A DNA stretch of 64,000 nucleotides. Source: Pseudodesulfovibrio sp. JC047. GTDB taxonomy: Bacteria; Desulfobacterota; Desulfovibrionia; Desulfovibrionales; Desulfovibrionaceae. The position numbers and the translations under genes are program-made. Location of the stretch: contig NZ_WUEH01000004.1 in assembly GCF_010468615.1 (NCBI RefSeq), forward strand, positions 124,001-188,000, written 5' to 3'. Within the stretch, counting starts at the first letter, position 1. Each line of letters starts with the position of its first letter. Positions 8,299-16,745 of the stretch are shown here, piece by piece. The notes beneath the pieces are model-generated. The model did not search any database and had not been told where the DNA came from. It saw only the letters and a program-made list of their open reading frames with translations.

Positions 8299-9705
8299 AT
8301 GAAAAATCTCATATCTGATACTACCAATGTCCTGAATGTCGGACTCCCCCGTTTCAGGGATGCGTTGTCATCGCAGGGTGTCCCGGTTTCCAACTGCACA
8401 TGGCAGCCACCGGCAGGCGGCGAAGCCGACCGGGCCTGGAAGCTGGCAAAGACCCTGAGCAACCCGGCCATTGACGCAGCCAATAAAATCGCCTTTTCTC
8501 GCTATATGGAAGCCAATCCCGTGCTCGTGGGTGTCGGCACAGCGGGCAAGGATATTCCCGGAATGGACGGAAAACGCATCCTGCATTCCGGTCCGCCGAT
8601 CGCGTGGGAAAACATGTGCGGTCCCCAGCAGGGAGCCGTCATGGGTGCCATTCTCTTCGAAGGATGGGCCACAACCCCGGAAGCGGCCGCAAAGATGGTT
8701 GAATCCGGAGATGTCACACTGGCCCCATGTCACCACCATCAGGCCGTTGGTCCCATGGCCGGCGTCATCAGCCCGTCCATGCCCGTCTGGATCGTGCGCA
8801 ACGAAGCCCACGGCAATTATACCTATTGCAACTTCAATGAAGGACTGGGCAAGGTCCTGCGGTTTGGTGCATTCAGCAAGGAAGTGCTGGACCGTCTCCA
8901 CTGGATGGCCGATGTCTTGGCCCCGGTGGTCAGCCAGGCCGTCAAACACATGGAGCCGCTGGAAATCAAACCGCTCATGGCCCAGGCCCTGCACATGGGC
9001 GATGAAGTCCACAACCGGAACGCCGCTGCGACCTCCATGTTTTTCCGCAAGCTGGCCCCGGCTGCGCTCAAATCCGACATGGACCCGGCCAAAATCGCCG
9101 AGGCCTTGACCTTCATCGCCGGAAACGACCACTTCTTCCTGAACCTGTCCATGGCGTCCTGCAAATCCATGATGGATGCCGCCGCCGGAGTCGAAAATTC
9201 CAGCATGGTCATCTGCATGGCCAGAAATGGCGTTGAATTTGGTGTCCGGATTTCCGCATTCCCCGACACCTGGTTCACTGCCGACGCTCCCATGGTCGAT
9301 GGACTCTTCTTCCCGGGCTACGGCAAGGAAGACGCTGCTGCCGACCTCGGCGACAGTGCCATTACCGAAACAGCCGGTGTCGGCGGATTCGCCATGGCAG
9401 CGGCTCCAGCCATTGTCCAGTTCGTGGGCGGTACCGTGGCCGACGCGGTCAAGAACTCCCGGACCATGCAACGCATTACGGTGGGACGCAACGGCGCGTT
9501 CACCCTGCCCCTGCTCGATTTCGGCGGCTCTGCTGCGGGTATCGACTGCCGCAAGGTCGTGGACACCGGCATTCAGCCGATCATCAACACCGGCATCGCT
9601 CATAAAGAAGCGGGTATCGGCCAGATCGGCGCAGGATTGACCGCCGCTCCCATGGACTGCTTTACCCAGGCCATCGACATGCTCGATGCCCGGCTCTCCA
9701 AATAA
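8299..9705 (+). CDS. DUF1116 protein, YlbE/AllG-like carbamoyltransferase subunit
   Basis: A 468-aa DUF1116 family protein. Characteristic stretches are GVGTAGKDIPGMDGKRILHSGPPI, the HHHQAVGPMAGVISPSMP segment (about 149-166) with three consecutive histidines, and GGSAAGIDCRKVVDTGI near the end. The E. coli homologue YlbE is AllG of the oxamate carbamoyltransferase set. It starts four bases after the fdrA stop with a GGAG inside the end of fdrA, so translation is probably coupled. Catalytic residues are not assigned. The histidine-rich loop is a natural candidate for metal or phosphate binding, which is inference. Confidence 0.78.
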   Translation: MKNLISDTTNVLNVGLPRFRDALSSQGVPVSNCTWQPPAGGEADRAWKLAKTLSNPAIDAANKIAFSRYMEANPVLVGVGTAGKDIPGMDGKRILHSGPPIAWENMCGPQQGAVMGAILFEGWATTPEAAAKMVESGDVTLAPCHHHQAVGPMAGVISPSMPVWIVRNEAHGNYTYCNFNEGLGKVLRFGAFSKEVLDRLHWMADVLAPVVSQAVKHMEPLEIKPLMAQALHMGDEVHNRNAAATSMFFRKLAPAALKSDMDPAKIAEALTFIAGNDHFFLNLSMASCKSMMDAAAGVENSSMVICMARNGVEFGVRISAFPDTWFTADAPMVDGLFFPGYGKEDAAADLGDSAITETAGVGGFAMAAAPAIVQFVGGTVADAVKNSRTMQRITVGRNGAFTLPLLDFGGSAAGIDCRKVVDTGIQPIINTGIAHKEAGIGQIGAGLTAAPMDCFTQAIDMLDARLSK

Positions 9706-9719
9706 CCACGGGAATATTC

Positions 9720-10670
9720 ATGAAAAAAAACAAACTGGCGGTTGTCGCCATTGGTGGCAACGCCCTGATCCCGGACGCACAGAACTTGTCCCTTGAGAAT
9801 CAGTACGAAATGGTTCGACAGATCGCCGTCCACATTGCGGACATGATCTCGCTGGGCTGGAATGTGGTCCTGACCCACGGCAACGGGCCACAGGTCGGAT
9901 TCATCATGCGTCGGTCAGAACTCAGCCAAGAATCCGTGGCCAGCGTGCCCATGGACTACGCAGGAGCCGACATTCAAGGTGCCGTGGGATTCATGTTCTG
10001 CAAGGCATTACGCAACGAATTCCAGCGGCAAGGTATCACGCGTGAACCCATTGCGTTGGTCACTCAGACCTTGGTTGATCGCACCGACCCGGCATTCGCC
10101 AATCCCAGCAAGCCCATCGGCTCCTGGTATTCGCAAGAAGAAGCTGAAAGACTGGCCACGGAAAACGGCTGGAGCATTGTCGAAGACTCTGGACGCGGCT
10201 GGCGTCGAGTCGTGCCCTCGCCCGAGCCGGTCGCCATTGTCGAACAGAATTCCATCAACCAACTGGTCAAAGACGGATATCTCGTCGTTGCCCTGGGTGG
10301 TGGAGGAATTCCGGTCATCAAAAATGAAAACAACGAGTTGGAAGGCGTGGAAGCGGTCATCGACAAGGACTTCTCCTCCTCACTCCTGGCTCGGGAACTC
10401 GAAGCCGATCTGCTGTTGCTGCCCACCGGTGTGGACCAGGTCGCCCTGGGATTCAACACCCCGGACGAACGGTGGATAGAAACCATGAGTCTGGCCGAAG
10501 CCCGGGCCTATTGCGCGGCCGGAGAGTTTCCAAAAGGCAGCATGGAACCCAAGGTCACCGCACTGGCGGACTTTGTGGAATATCAGGGAGGAAGAGGTAT
10601 CATCACCAGCCTTCCCCTCATGAGCAAGGCCTTGACAGGGACGGCTGGAACGCAGATAATTCCAGACTAA
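9720..10670 (+). CDS. Carbamate kinase
   Basis: A 316-aa carbamate kinase, making ATP from carbamoyl phosphate and ADP. Family motifs are all present: AIGGNALIPD at the N-terminus, LTHGNGPQVGF, PSKPIG, VVALGGGGIPVI, and VIDKDFSSSLLA followed by LPTGVDQVALGF. Length is normal. It lies 14 bases after the DUF1116 gene. Placed after AllH/F/G homologues it corresponds to AllK/YbcF of E. coli and gives the operon its energy yield: one ATP per carbamoyl group. A stand-alone arginine deiminase role is unlikely because no arcA or arcB is nearby. Confidence 0.9.
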   Translation: MKKNKLAVVAIGGNALIPDAQNLSLENQYEMVRQIAVHIADMISLGWNVVLTHGNGPQVGFIMRRSELSQESVASVPMDYAGADIQGAVGFMFCKALRNEFQRQGITREPIALVTQTLVDRTDPAFANPSKPIGSWYSQEEAERLATENGWSIVEDSGRGWRRVVPSPEPVAIVEQNSINQLVKDGYLVVALGGGGIPVIKNENNELEGVEAVIDKDFSSSLLARELEADLLLLPTGVDQVALGFNTPDERWIETMSLAEARAYCAAGEFPKGSMEPKVTALADFVEYQGGRGIITSLPLMSKALTGTAGTQIIPD

Positions 10671-10688
10671 CTTTAGGAAAAGGACACA

Positions 10689-11408
10689 ATGGAAGAAAAC
10701 ACCCGCAACAGCAGCAATAAACCCGAAACCAAACGGAAAAAGGAGAACCTCAGCACCAAGATTCTCAAGACCCTCAGGGGTCGAATCTTGAACTGGGAAT
10801 ATCCTCCGAACAAACCATTGGTGGAAGAGTCCCTGTGCCGGGAATTCGGCGTCAGCCGGAGTCCGGTCCGGGAAGCCTTGCGCATGTTGGCGGCGGCAGG
10901 TTTTGCCGAGCGCATGGAAAACAGGACCTTTGTGGTCAAGCAGATTCACCCGGATGAAGTCCGTGAAATCTATGAACTCCGCAAGGCGCTTGAACTCTAT
11001 GTCGTTGAACAACTTTGTGCCAGACAGGATATTGATGAGGGACTTGATCGGCTGCAACAGGAATGGGAAGAGTTCTGTGAAAAATGCATGGGAGATCCTC
11101 CACCGGATCACCATCAGGTCGCACGAAAGGACCAATCATTCCATGAAGGAATGGCCAAGATTCTCGGGAATCAGGCCATTTGGAAAACCCTCCATTCCTT
11201 CAGTGAACGCCTGTTGATCTTCCGGACACTGGATTTCCAGCATTCCGGTCGGTTGGAAACAACCTGCCAGCAGCATCTGGATATCATCGAGGCCATTCGC
11301 CAAGGTGATGTAACACGAGCCAGGGCCTATCTTCTGGACAATATCGAAGAAGGCCAGGACAATGCCAATGACAGTGTTCAAAAGGCGTTGCTCCAGTCCT
11401 ATTATTAA
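10689..11408 (+). CDS. GntR-family (FCD) transcriptional regulator of the operon
   Basis: A 239-aa regulator. A winged HTH occupies about residues 20-85 (LRGRILNWEYPPNKPLVEESLCREFGVSRSPVREALRML; the VSRSPVREAL recognition helix is typical). An all-helical FCD ligand domain follows (about 90-225), with metal-site-type residues in EIYELRKALE and in QHLDIIEAIRQGD. AAGGA precedes the ATG, and the gene follows carbamate kinase by 18 bases as last gene of the operon. The likely targets are the two TTGTATACAA palindromes at the operon promoter, giving autoregulation in response to a carboxylated or carbamoylated intermediate. Family firm, target and ligand inferred. Confidence 0.85.
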   Translation: MEENTRNSSNKPETKRKKENLSTKILKTLRGRILNWEYPPNKPLVEESLCREFGVSRSPVREALRMLAAAGFAERMENRTFVVKQIHPDEVREIYELRKALELYVVEQLCARQDIDEGLDRLQQEWEEFCEKCMGDPPPDHHQVARKDQSFHEGMAKILGNQAIWKTLHSFSERLLIFRTLDFQHSGRLETTCQQHLDIIEAIRQGDVTRARAYLLDNIEEGQDNANDSVQKALLQSYY

Positions 11409-11428
11409 CCATAAGTCGTCTTCACCGA

Positions 11429-11466
11429 ACAGCCGCCCGGACACATCTCCTGGCGGCTGTTTTTTT
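11429..11466 (+). terminator. Rho-independent terminator of the carbamoyl operon
   Basis: ACAGCCGCC and GGCGGCTGT form a 9-bp stem with a 14-base loop, followed by a run of T (TTTTTT). It lies 20 bases after the GntR stop codon. Confidence 0.85.
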
Positions 11467-11678
11467 CAGGCATTTCAAATTCTCTTTTGCAGCCGGCACG
11501 ATCTTGTACTTCCTCTACGCTAATATATCCCCACTGGTTGAGATGCCGAAGGACACACTCTCGGCTGCCATTTTCGTCGTGCCAGTCCTGCTATTCGAAT
11601 ATTTTAAGCCAATTAAACAGAATGAAAATATGCCAGATATGAAAAATGTCATTTTTTTTCACATCAAGTGTTGTGTTT

Positions 11679-11697
11679 GATAATGAAAGTCGATATC
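11679..11697 (+). promoter_or_regulatory. Fur-box-like site
   Basis: GATAATGAAAGTCGATATC matches 15 of 19 positions of the classical Fur box GATAATGATAATCATTATC and keeps its inverted-repeat ends. It lies about 57 bases before the ATG of a 49-aa gene, a normal operator position. Confidence 0.55.
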
Positions 11698-11753
11698 AAT
11701 TAGACCTCGGCAGTCATTCTGCCTTTGACATCCAACAAACCACAGGAGCACTC

Positions 11754-11903
11754 ATGACATTCAGAACAAGCATCAACAGCAATGGCAAACCCAAAGACTT
11801 TTTGAAACGAGGATTCAAATCCATGTTTTCCAATTATGCCGACCCCAAAAAGACCCCGCCGATCGACACCGGAAGCTCCAAAAAGGACAAACAGGCTTCC
11901 TGA
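11754..11903 (+). CDS. Small protein of 49 aa, probably iron-regulated, unknown function
   Basis: The frame is open further upstream, but I choose the ATG at 11754 because AGGAG lies six bases before it and the upstream part would overlap the Fur-like operator. The protein starts MTFRTSINSNGKPKDF, is basic and polar (many Lys, Ser and Asn), with one short amphipathic segment (FLKRGFKSMFSNYAD) and no membrane helix or cysteine. I do not recognise a family. Desulfovibrio species are known to have small Fur-controlled proteins of unknown function, and this fits that pattern by operator, size and isolation. Confidence 0.55.
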   Translation: MTFRTSINSNGKPKDFLKRGFKSMFSNYADPKKTPPIDTGSSKKDKQAS

Positions 11904-12076
11904 ATCGCCACACAACACGTCCCCAGTCTAAGTTGCCACAACGACAGGCTGTCAAGAAGTGTATGGGAGCGTTAAGAGCAGTCCTGAGCCGATAGGGTCG
12001 GTGTTCCTCTCAGAGTCCTTCGAGGCACACAAGAGGCACCGTCTCGGAATGGAACTCATCCATCAAATGGATACAG

Positions 12077-12106
12077 CAAAAAAAAATCCCGCAGACTCGC
12101 GAGATT
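12077..12106 (-). terminator. Rho-independent terminator for the minus-strand membrane-anchored protein gene
   Basis: Read on the minus strand, AATCTCGC pairs with GCGGGATT (8 bp, one G-T) around a 6-base loop and runs straight into nine T. It is 24 bases after the stop of the 12130-12618 gene. Confidence 0.75.
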
Positions 12107-12129
12107 AGAGGTATCTGACATCATGTCCA

Positions 12130-12618
12130 TCAGATATATAATGTTTTGAAATTCTGCTCGATATCGGGATATCTTTTGAAATTCGTATACTCTCTGGCCG
12201 CTTTGTTCACGTAGGAAACCATCTGTTTGACAAGCGTATCCCGTTTGACAGTGCGATTCCAGGAGCGCACTTCACAATTCCCGTTTGTCACCAACGCCAT
12301 GGACCATGCCAAAACAGTGGACCGTTCAATCCGGTCCACACCGTCCTGAACATCAATTGTCAGAATAACCCGTGTGAAGGTGTCTCGATGCCGATCCACA
12401 ACCGTGTTGATGCTGGACACTTCAGCCGTGCTCAACTCCAAATCGGACAGACTGACGGTTCCCTTGACCGAAACCAGTCCTGACAAACCGATCTCTGCAT
12501 CCTGCCTTCCGGTCAGGACACCCCCCATGACCACGGCAAATCCTGCCAACAGGACAAAAAAAACCGCAATAAGATTTCCAAGAAGACATCGACGACTTTT
12601 CAAAACATGAAGAGACAT
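12130..12618 (-). CDS. Hypothetical membrane-anchored protein
   Basis: A 162-aa protein with a single N-terminal membrane segment (about 14-36, LIAVFFVLLAGFAVVMGGVL) after a basic start, so most of it is probably periplasmic. The remainder alternates beta-type stretches (VKGTVSLSDLELSTAEVSSI, FTRVILTIDVQDG) and ends in a charged helix. No family recognised. A GGCGGTGG stretch precedes the ATG, and a good terminator follows. Monocistronic, flanked by a small iron-type gene and an HD-GYP gene that is divergent from it. Confidence 0.65.
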   Translation of the reverse strand: MSLHVLKSRRCLLGNLIAVFFVLLAGFAVVMGGVLTGRQDAEIGLSGLVSVKGTVSLSDLELSTAEVSSINTVVDRHRDTFTRVILTIDVQDGVDRIERSTVLAWSMALVTNGNCEVRSWNRTVKRDTLVKQMVSYVNKAAREYTNFKRYPDIEQNFKTLYI

Positions 12619-12871
12619 GGTACCACCGCCTAAAAATCCAATCTTTCCGGTATGAAAAGTTGTGGAAAATTACCACGATTTTGATAAGTAAATGATTTCA
12701 TCGGTCTTTGCAAACCCTTTTTCTTTGCCAACACGATACAAATCACCTTCTGCGATACATATTTACTGATAGTTCAAATGGATACATATTAGGGACACCA
12801 AAAAACTCTTTCACCGTCTTTTTAGGAGGAATACGGGGCCAGGAGTTGTATGTTCCGGCCTGATACGGTAG

Positions 12872-14161
12872 ATGTTTTCCCATATGGCGTACAAAAAAAT
12901 GACTGAATATCGCATTCCGGTTGAGCATCTCAGGCCGGGAGTTTTTATCAGGCTGGAAAAAACAAGCTGGTTCGACCATCCTTTTTTATTCAGTAATTTC
13001 AAAATAAAAGATCAGAAACATGTGCAGCTCATTCAACGGCTGGGAATATCGCACGTCCTCTGCATCCCTGAAAAAAGCGATGTACTGCCACTCAACGCAC
13101 CCGAACAAGAGCCAGCTTCTCTGCCTGTGGAAGAACAAATTTCACAGGACATCATCGACCATCTCTGGGCAATCAAGAATGAACGCACCCTTCGTCTCCG
13201 CCAAAAAAAGGAACGGATTGCCCGCTGTGAAAAACACTTTTCCACATGCATCTCCCATTTCAACGCCATTGAACGCAATCTGTTGAGCGGCACCGATCAG
13301 TCGCTGGAAGAGGCCCTCAACTTTGTTCAACGTCTCACCGATTTATTTCTGAAAGATCGCGAATCCACCCTGCATTTGATGCACGTCACGGCCAAAGAGG
13401 AAGCGACATATTCGCATCCGATGAACGTCGCAATTTTATCAATGATGGTTGGCAAGGAAGCCCGATTGACGGAAAGCGACATGACAACCCTGGGTCTGGG
13501 CGCGCTTCTTCACGATATAGGCAAGAACCGTATCCCGAAAAAGCTGCTCAAAAAGCGGGGGGAACGCACTCGACCTGAACAGGAAATTCTTCGTCAACAC
13601 CCTGTTTTCGGGGTGGAAATGCTCTCGGAGGTAGACGCTCTGTCCTCCCGGGTCGCCACCATTGTCGGGCACCATCACGAACAGATGGATGGATCGGGAT
13701 ACCCGAAAGGACTTGATGGCAGTGCTATTGATCCACTTGCGCGTATCGTGACCATTGCTGACGCCTATGACAACCATTGCAACCATGCTGACCCCATGGA
13801 TTCAATGACGCCGTACCTCGCCCTTTCCCACATGTTCGGGCACCAGAAGCACCTCTTCGATGTGGAAGATCTGACTTTGTTCATTCGCTGTCTGGGGATA
13901 TACCCACCCGGAACAGTGGTGGAATTATCCAACGGAGACATCGGCATGGTCATGGCCGTGAACCCGAAAAGCCAGCTCAACCCGAGCGTCATGCTCTACG
14001 ATCCCGATGTGCCGAAAAAAGAAGCGTTGATCGTGGATCTGGTGGATGAACAGGATCTCAAGGTCGAAAAATCCATCCGCCTGACCCAACTCCCGCAGGA
14101 AGCACACGACTACCTTTCTCCACGCGCAAAATTCACCTACTACGTGGACCCCACGCAATGA
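12872..14161 (+). CDS. HD-GYP domain protein, probable cyclic-di-GMP phosphodiesterase
   Basis: Up to 429 aa. An N-terminal DUF3391-like segment (MTEYRIPVEHLRPGVFIRL), a helical linker, then a complete HD-GYP domain with LLHDIGKNRIPKKLL at about residues 212-226 and HHHEQMDGSGYPKGL about 55 residues later. All metal and GYP residues are intact, so it should hydrolyse c-di-GMP. A short C-terminal beta domain (VELSNGDIGMVMAVNP) is typical of the family. The start is unclear: ATGs at 12872, 12884 and 12899 are all in frame without a good ribosome binding site. An 18-codon leader ORF (12850-12906) with its own AGGAG overlaps the start and may couple translation. Confidence 0.85.
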   Translation: MFSHMAYKKMTEYRIPVEHLRPGVFIRLEKTSWFDHPFLFSNFKIKDQKHVQLIQRLGISHVLCIPEKSDVLPLNAPEQEPASLPVEEQISQDIIDHLWAIKNERTLRLRQKKERIARCEKHFSTCISHFNAIERNLLSGTDQSLEEALNFVQRLTDLFLKDRESTLHLMHVTAKEEATYSHPMNVAILSMMVGKEARLTESDMTTLGLGALLHDIGKNRIPKKLLKKRGERTRPEQEILRQHPVFGVEMLSEVDALSSRVATIVGHHHEQMDGSGYPKGLDGSAIDPLARIVTIADAYDNHCNHADPMDSMTPYLALSHMFGHQKHLFDVEDLTLFIRCLGIYPPGTVVELSNGDIGMVMAVNPKSQLNPSVMLYDPDVPKKEALIVDLVDEQDLKVEKSIRLTQLPQEAHDYLSPRAKFTYYVDPTQ

Positions 14162-14200
14162 TCGAGCACTGGTCGCGAACTTTCCAATACACTTCCGCGA

Positions 14201-14986
14201 CTATTGAAACCGCCACCCGTTGGAATACACGTCAAAAGAATCACTCCTGATCCGCCCGACCAATGTGATGTTATTCCGTTCCGCGTAATTGATGGATGAA
14301 CTCGTTGCCGCCGAAAACCCGCACAGAATCGGGATATTCGCGGTCGCGGCCTTTTTGGTGAGTTCGAGTGCCAGACGTGACGACAGCATGGCGATATTCA
14401 CTCGGTCCAGGGTACCTTCAAGCAACGCACGACCTATGGCCTTGTCAAAGGCGTTGTGCCGTCCCACATCTTCGCCAAAGGCCAAAAGCTCCCCTTCCAA
14501 CGAAAACAGGGCCGCGCCGTGGGTTGACCGGGTATTCTTGTACAAATTCTGCCGCCGCTCAAAGGACCGTTTAAACGCAAACACTCGTTCCGGCACCACA
14601 TGCACGGGTTTTGGCGAAGGGTACAGACGACGGATACATTCCGCCGTCTTCAACGTCACCGTGGCATGAGAAGTGGACCGATACCGAAAGGAACAGTCCA
14701 CCATATCGTCCCCTTCACGAATCATGGAATGGGTAAAAAGATATCCCGCAATCAAGGACAAATCATCGCCGGGAGTCCGGGTCAATGCCCCAAAATCCCG
14801 ACCATTCACCACGATACGAATATCCGATTCCACGGCCACAAGTCCTTCCTGAAAAGACAGCGAGCCTCCCGAGAACTGCTGAAGGGTCACGGGACAGGCC
14901 AATCGCACGGCCTGACCCGACTCCGGAGTCTGCTGCCGCTCGCTTTCGGCTTCATTATTCAAGACATACAATTTCACATGCGACAT
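14201..14986 (-). CDS. fdhD: FdhD-like formate dehydrogenase sulfurtransferase/chaperone, lacking CXXC
   Basis: A 261-aa FdhD-family protein, which delivers sulfur to the Mo/W-bisPGD cofactor of formate dehydrogenase. Family features seen: EGLVAVESDIRIVVNGRDFGAL, the TPGDDLSLIAGYLFTHSMI motif and GEDVGRHNAFDKAIG. Start at 14986 has GGGGAG upstream. The CGxCG cysteine pair needed for sulfur transfer in E. coli FdhD is absent: the only cysteines are isolated (LACPV, VDCSF, AECIRR, ILCGF). It follows fdhE by 14 bases, so it surely belongs to the formate dehydrogenase cluster. Function of the cysteine-poor variant is uncertain. Confidence 0.85.
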   Translation of the reverse strand: MSHVKLYVLNNEAESERQQTPESGQAVRLACPVTLQQFSGGSLSFQEGLVAVESDIRIVVNGRDFGALTRTPGDDLSLIAGYLFTHSMIREGDDMVDCSFRYRSTSHATVTLKTAECIRRLYPSPKPVHVVPERVFAFKRSFERRQNLYKNTRSTHGAALFSLEGELLAFGEDVGRHNAFDKAIGRALLEGTLDRVNIAMLSSRLALELTKKAATANIPILCGFSAATSSSINYAERNNITLVGRIRSDSFDVYSNGWRFQ

Positions 14987-15000
14987 GCTCTGCTCCCCAC

Positions 15001-15918
15001 CTACGACTCCAGGGTATTCCACAACGTCGCGGTGAGCGGCTGCAATTTGTGCTCATGCGCAAAAAGATCAAGATGGATCAGCCCCATTTGAAGGACATCC
15101 AGATTCGGACGCGGTTCATACTCGCGCAAATCGACATTCAAACAGTATTTGCCACAGGCGTGACACGCCTCGATCCGTTCGGCGTTCGTCCCATCGGCAT
15201 AAAAGACTTCACGGGTCTCTGCGTCATCATTGCCACAGGCCGGACACGCGTTACGCTTGAAACGCCAATCATGCCCGCAGTGAGAACAGTGCAAATATTT
15301 CTTGCCACCGCCTCCGACCAGTTGATCGAGTTCCGACACCTCTTTGGGCGACAGCATGGAAATGGAAGGCGTGGAACCGCACACCGGACAATACCCGTGA
15401 TCCCAGGACAAGGAGGCAAGGGACTCACCCAGGGTTTCGACAACAGCACAAAGAACAGGAACGGAAATGGTCTCTGAAATGGACAACAACACGTCCGGGG
15501 ACACCGTCTCCGGGCAAACAGAGGTGTTCTCGAAATATTTCCGATCGCCTTCTATCCAGGCCTGGGCAAGTCCCGAAACATGCTTGGGATCAGCCATCCA
15601 TTCTATCAAGCTTTTCCGAGTCGCTTCGTCCAACGCCAGCACTTCGGACAAAATGGGCACCACGACTGAAGCGGATTCAACCAGCTCGTTCGCCCACAGT
15701 GTCATGTCGTTTCCAACCAGAACAGGCACCCCGGCTGAAATTCTGGCAGGATCGATGGCCGGTATCGCCACCCCTTTTTTCATCAGATCGTCGCGCACGC
15801 CCGCAACAGCGAGAAAAACCCGACCGAATTGGTCAGCGAGTTCGCCATAGGCCGGTGTCCGTTCGCGAATGGACGCCAGGGTCGTTTCAACCATCGTACT
15901 GGCAGATACAGTGCTCAT
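15001..15918 (-). CDS. fdhE: FdhE formate dehydrogenase accessory protein
   Basis: An FdhE-family rubredoxin-like maturation factor of about 305 aa. The C-terminal half carries the CXXC knuckles of the family: CPVCGS, CSHCGHDWRFKRNACPACGND and CHACGKYCLNVD. In E. coli FdhE is needed for activity of respiratory formate dehydrogenases and interacts with the catalytic subunit. Start at 15918 is favoured by GGAG six bases upstream; an ATG at 15930 and a longer frame also exist. It lies between fdhB and fdhD in one minus-strand operon. The protein is cytoplasmic: no signal peptide at the chosen start. Confidence 0.88.
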   Translation of the reverse strand: MSTVSASTMVETTLASIRERTPAYGELADQFGRVFLAVAGVRDDLMKKGVAIPAIDPARISAGVPVLVGNDMTLWANELVESASVVVPILSEVLALDEATRKSLIEWMADPKHVSGLAQAWIEGDRKYFENTSVCPETVSPDVLLSISETISVPVLCAVVETLGESLASLSWDHGYCPVCGSTPSISMLSPKEVSELDQLVGGGGKKYLHCSHCGHDWRFKRNACPACGNDDAETREVFYADGTNAERIEACHACGKYCLNVDLREYEPRPNLDVLQMGLIHLDLFAHEHKLQPLTATLWNTLES

Positions 15919-15999
15919 GAAATGCTCCATGCGCCCCACGGCGAGGAGGACGGGATGGCACACAACCATCCCGTCTCCTCGTGTGGAGAGGATTAAGTG

Positions 16000-16734
16000 T
16001 TATGCTTTCAAAGCCTTAAAGGGTCTAGCCAAGGTCGCAAGAAATTGTTTCTTGCTCATGGGACCAACCGTTGCCTGCGCAACAGAGAACTCATGATAGT
16101 TCTCCGGCTCATCAATGAGCAGATAGATCACATTGACCTCGTCAGGATCGGCGAGACGCGCTTTCGGGTATTTCTTTTTCAAGGTAGCCAGCCGCGAATT
16201 GGCAAGTTTGAGCATATCGCTCCGCTCGCCAAACTGCATGGCGCCGGTGGGACACACCTTCACGCACGCCGGCACCAGTCCATTATGAATCCTGTCATTA
16301 CACATGGTACATTTGGCCATCAGCCCGGTCTCTTCATTGCGACGCGGGATATTGTACGGACAGGCATCCTTGATTTCCTCGAACTGTTCCTTGGTAAAGC
16401 CCTTTGTCTTCTCGGTGAAAATGACCGCACCGGTCTCTTCATCCTTGATAATGGCTTCTTCAATGTAGATATCACCCATCTCCTTACAGGCGGCCAATTC
16501 ACAATGGCGGCACTGATCCGGGAAGAAGTTCCAATGAACCTTGCCATCTTCGAGGTGCTCGTTAAAACGAACAAGTTTATAGTTGTTGGCATTCAGATCC
16601 TGCGGATTCTGATGGCTGCCCCACTTGTACTGCGTGGTTTTGTTCGCTGGCAGCTCATGCCATTCCTTACAGGCTATCTGACATCCACGGCACGCTGTGC
16701 ATCGTGACGTATCAACGAATATCGTCTTGGGCAT
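16000..16734 (-). CDS. fdhB: Formate dehydrogenase iron-sulfur (beta) subunit
   Basis: A 244-aa ferredoxin-type electron-transfer subunit of a soluble FdhAB. Cysteine sets for up to four [4Fe-4S] clusters are visible: CTACRGCQIACKEW near the N-terminus, CRHCELAACKEMG, CPYNIPRR with CTMCNDRI, and CVKVCPTGAM. There is no C-terminal membrane helix and no cytochrome subunit gene, so the enzyme is probably a periplasmic heterodimer that passes electrons to cytochrome c3, as in Desulfovibrio vulgaris FdhAB. FdhB has no signal of its own; it would be carried by the Tat signal on FdhA. It starts 11 bases after fdhA ends. Confidence 0.92.
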   Translation of the reverse strand: MPKTIFVDTSRCTACRGCQIACKEWHELPANKTTQYKWGSHQNPQDLNANNYKLVRFNEHLEDGKVHWNFFPDQCRHCELAACKEMGDIYIEEAIIKDEETGAVIFTEKTKGFTKEQFEEIKDACPYNIPRRNEETGLMAKCTMCNDRIHNGLVPACVKVCPTGAMQFGERSDMLKLANSRLATLKKKYPKARLADPDEVNVIYLLIDEPENYHEFSVAQATVGPMSKKQFLATLARPFKALKA

Positions 16735-16745
16735 GGCGTACTCCT

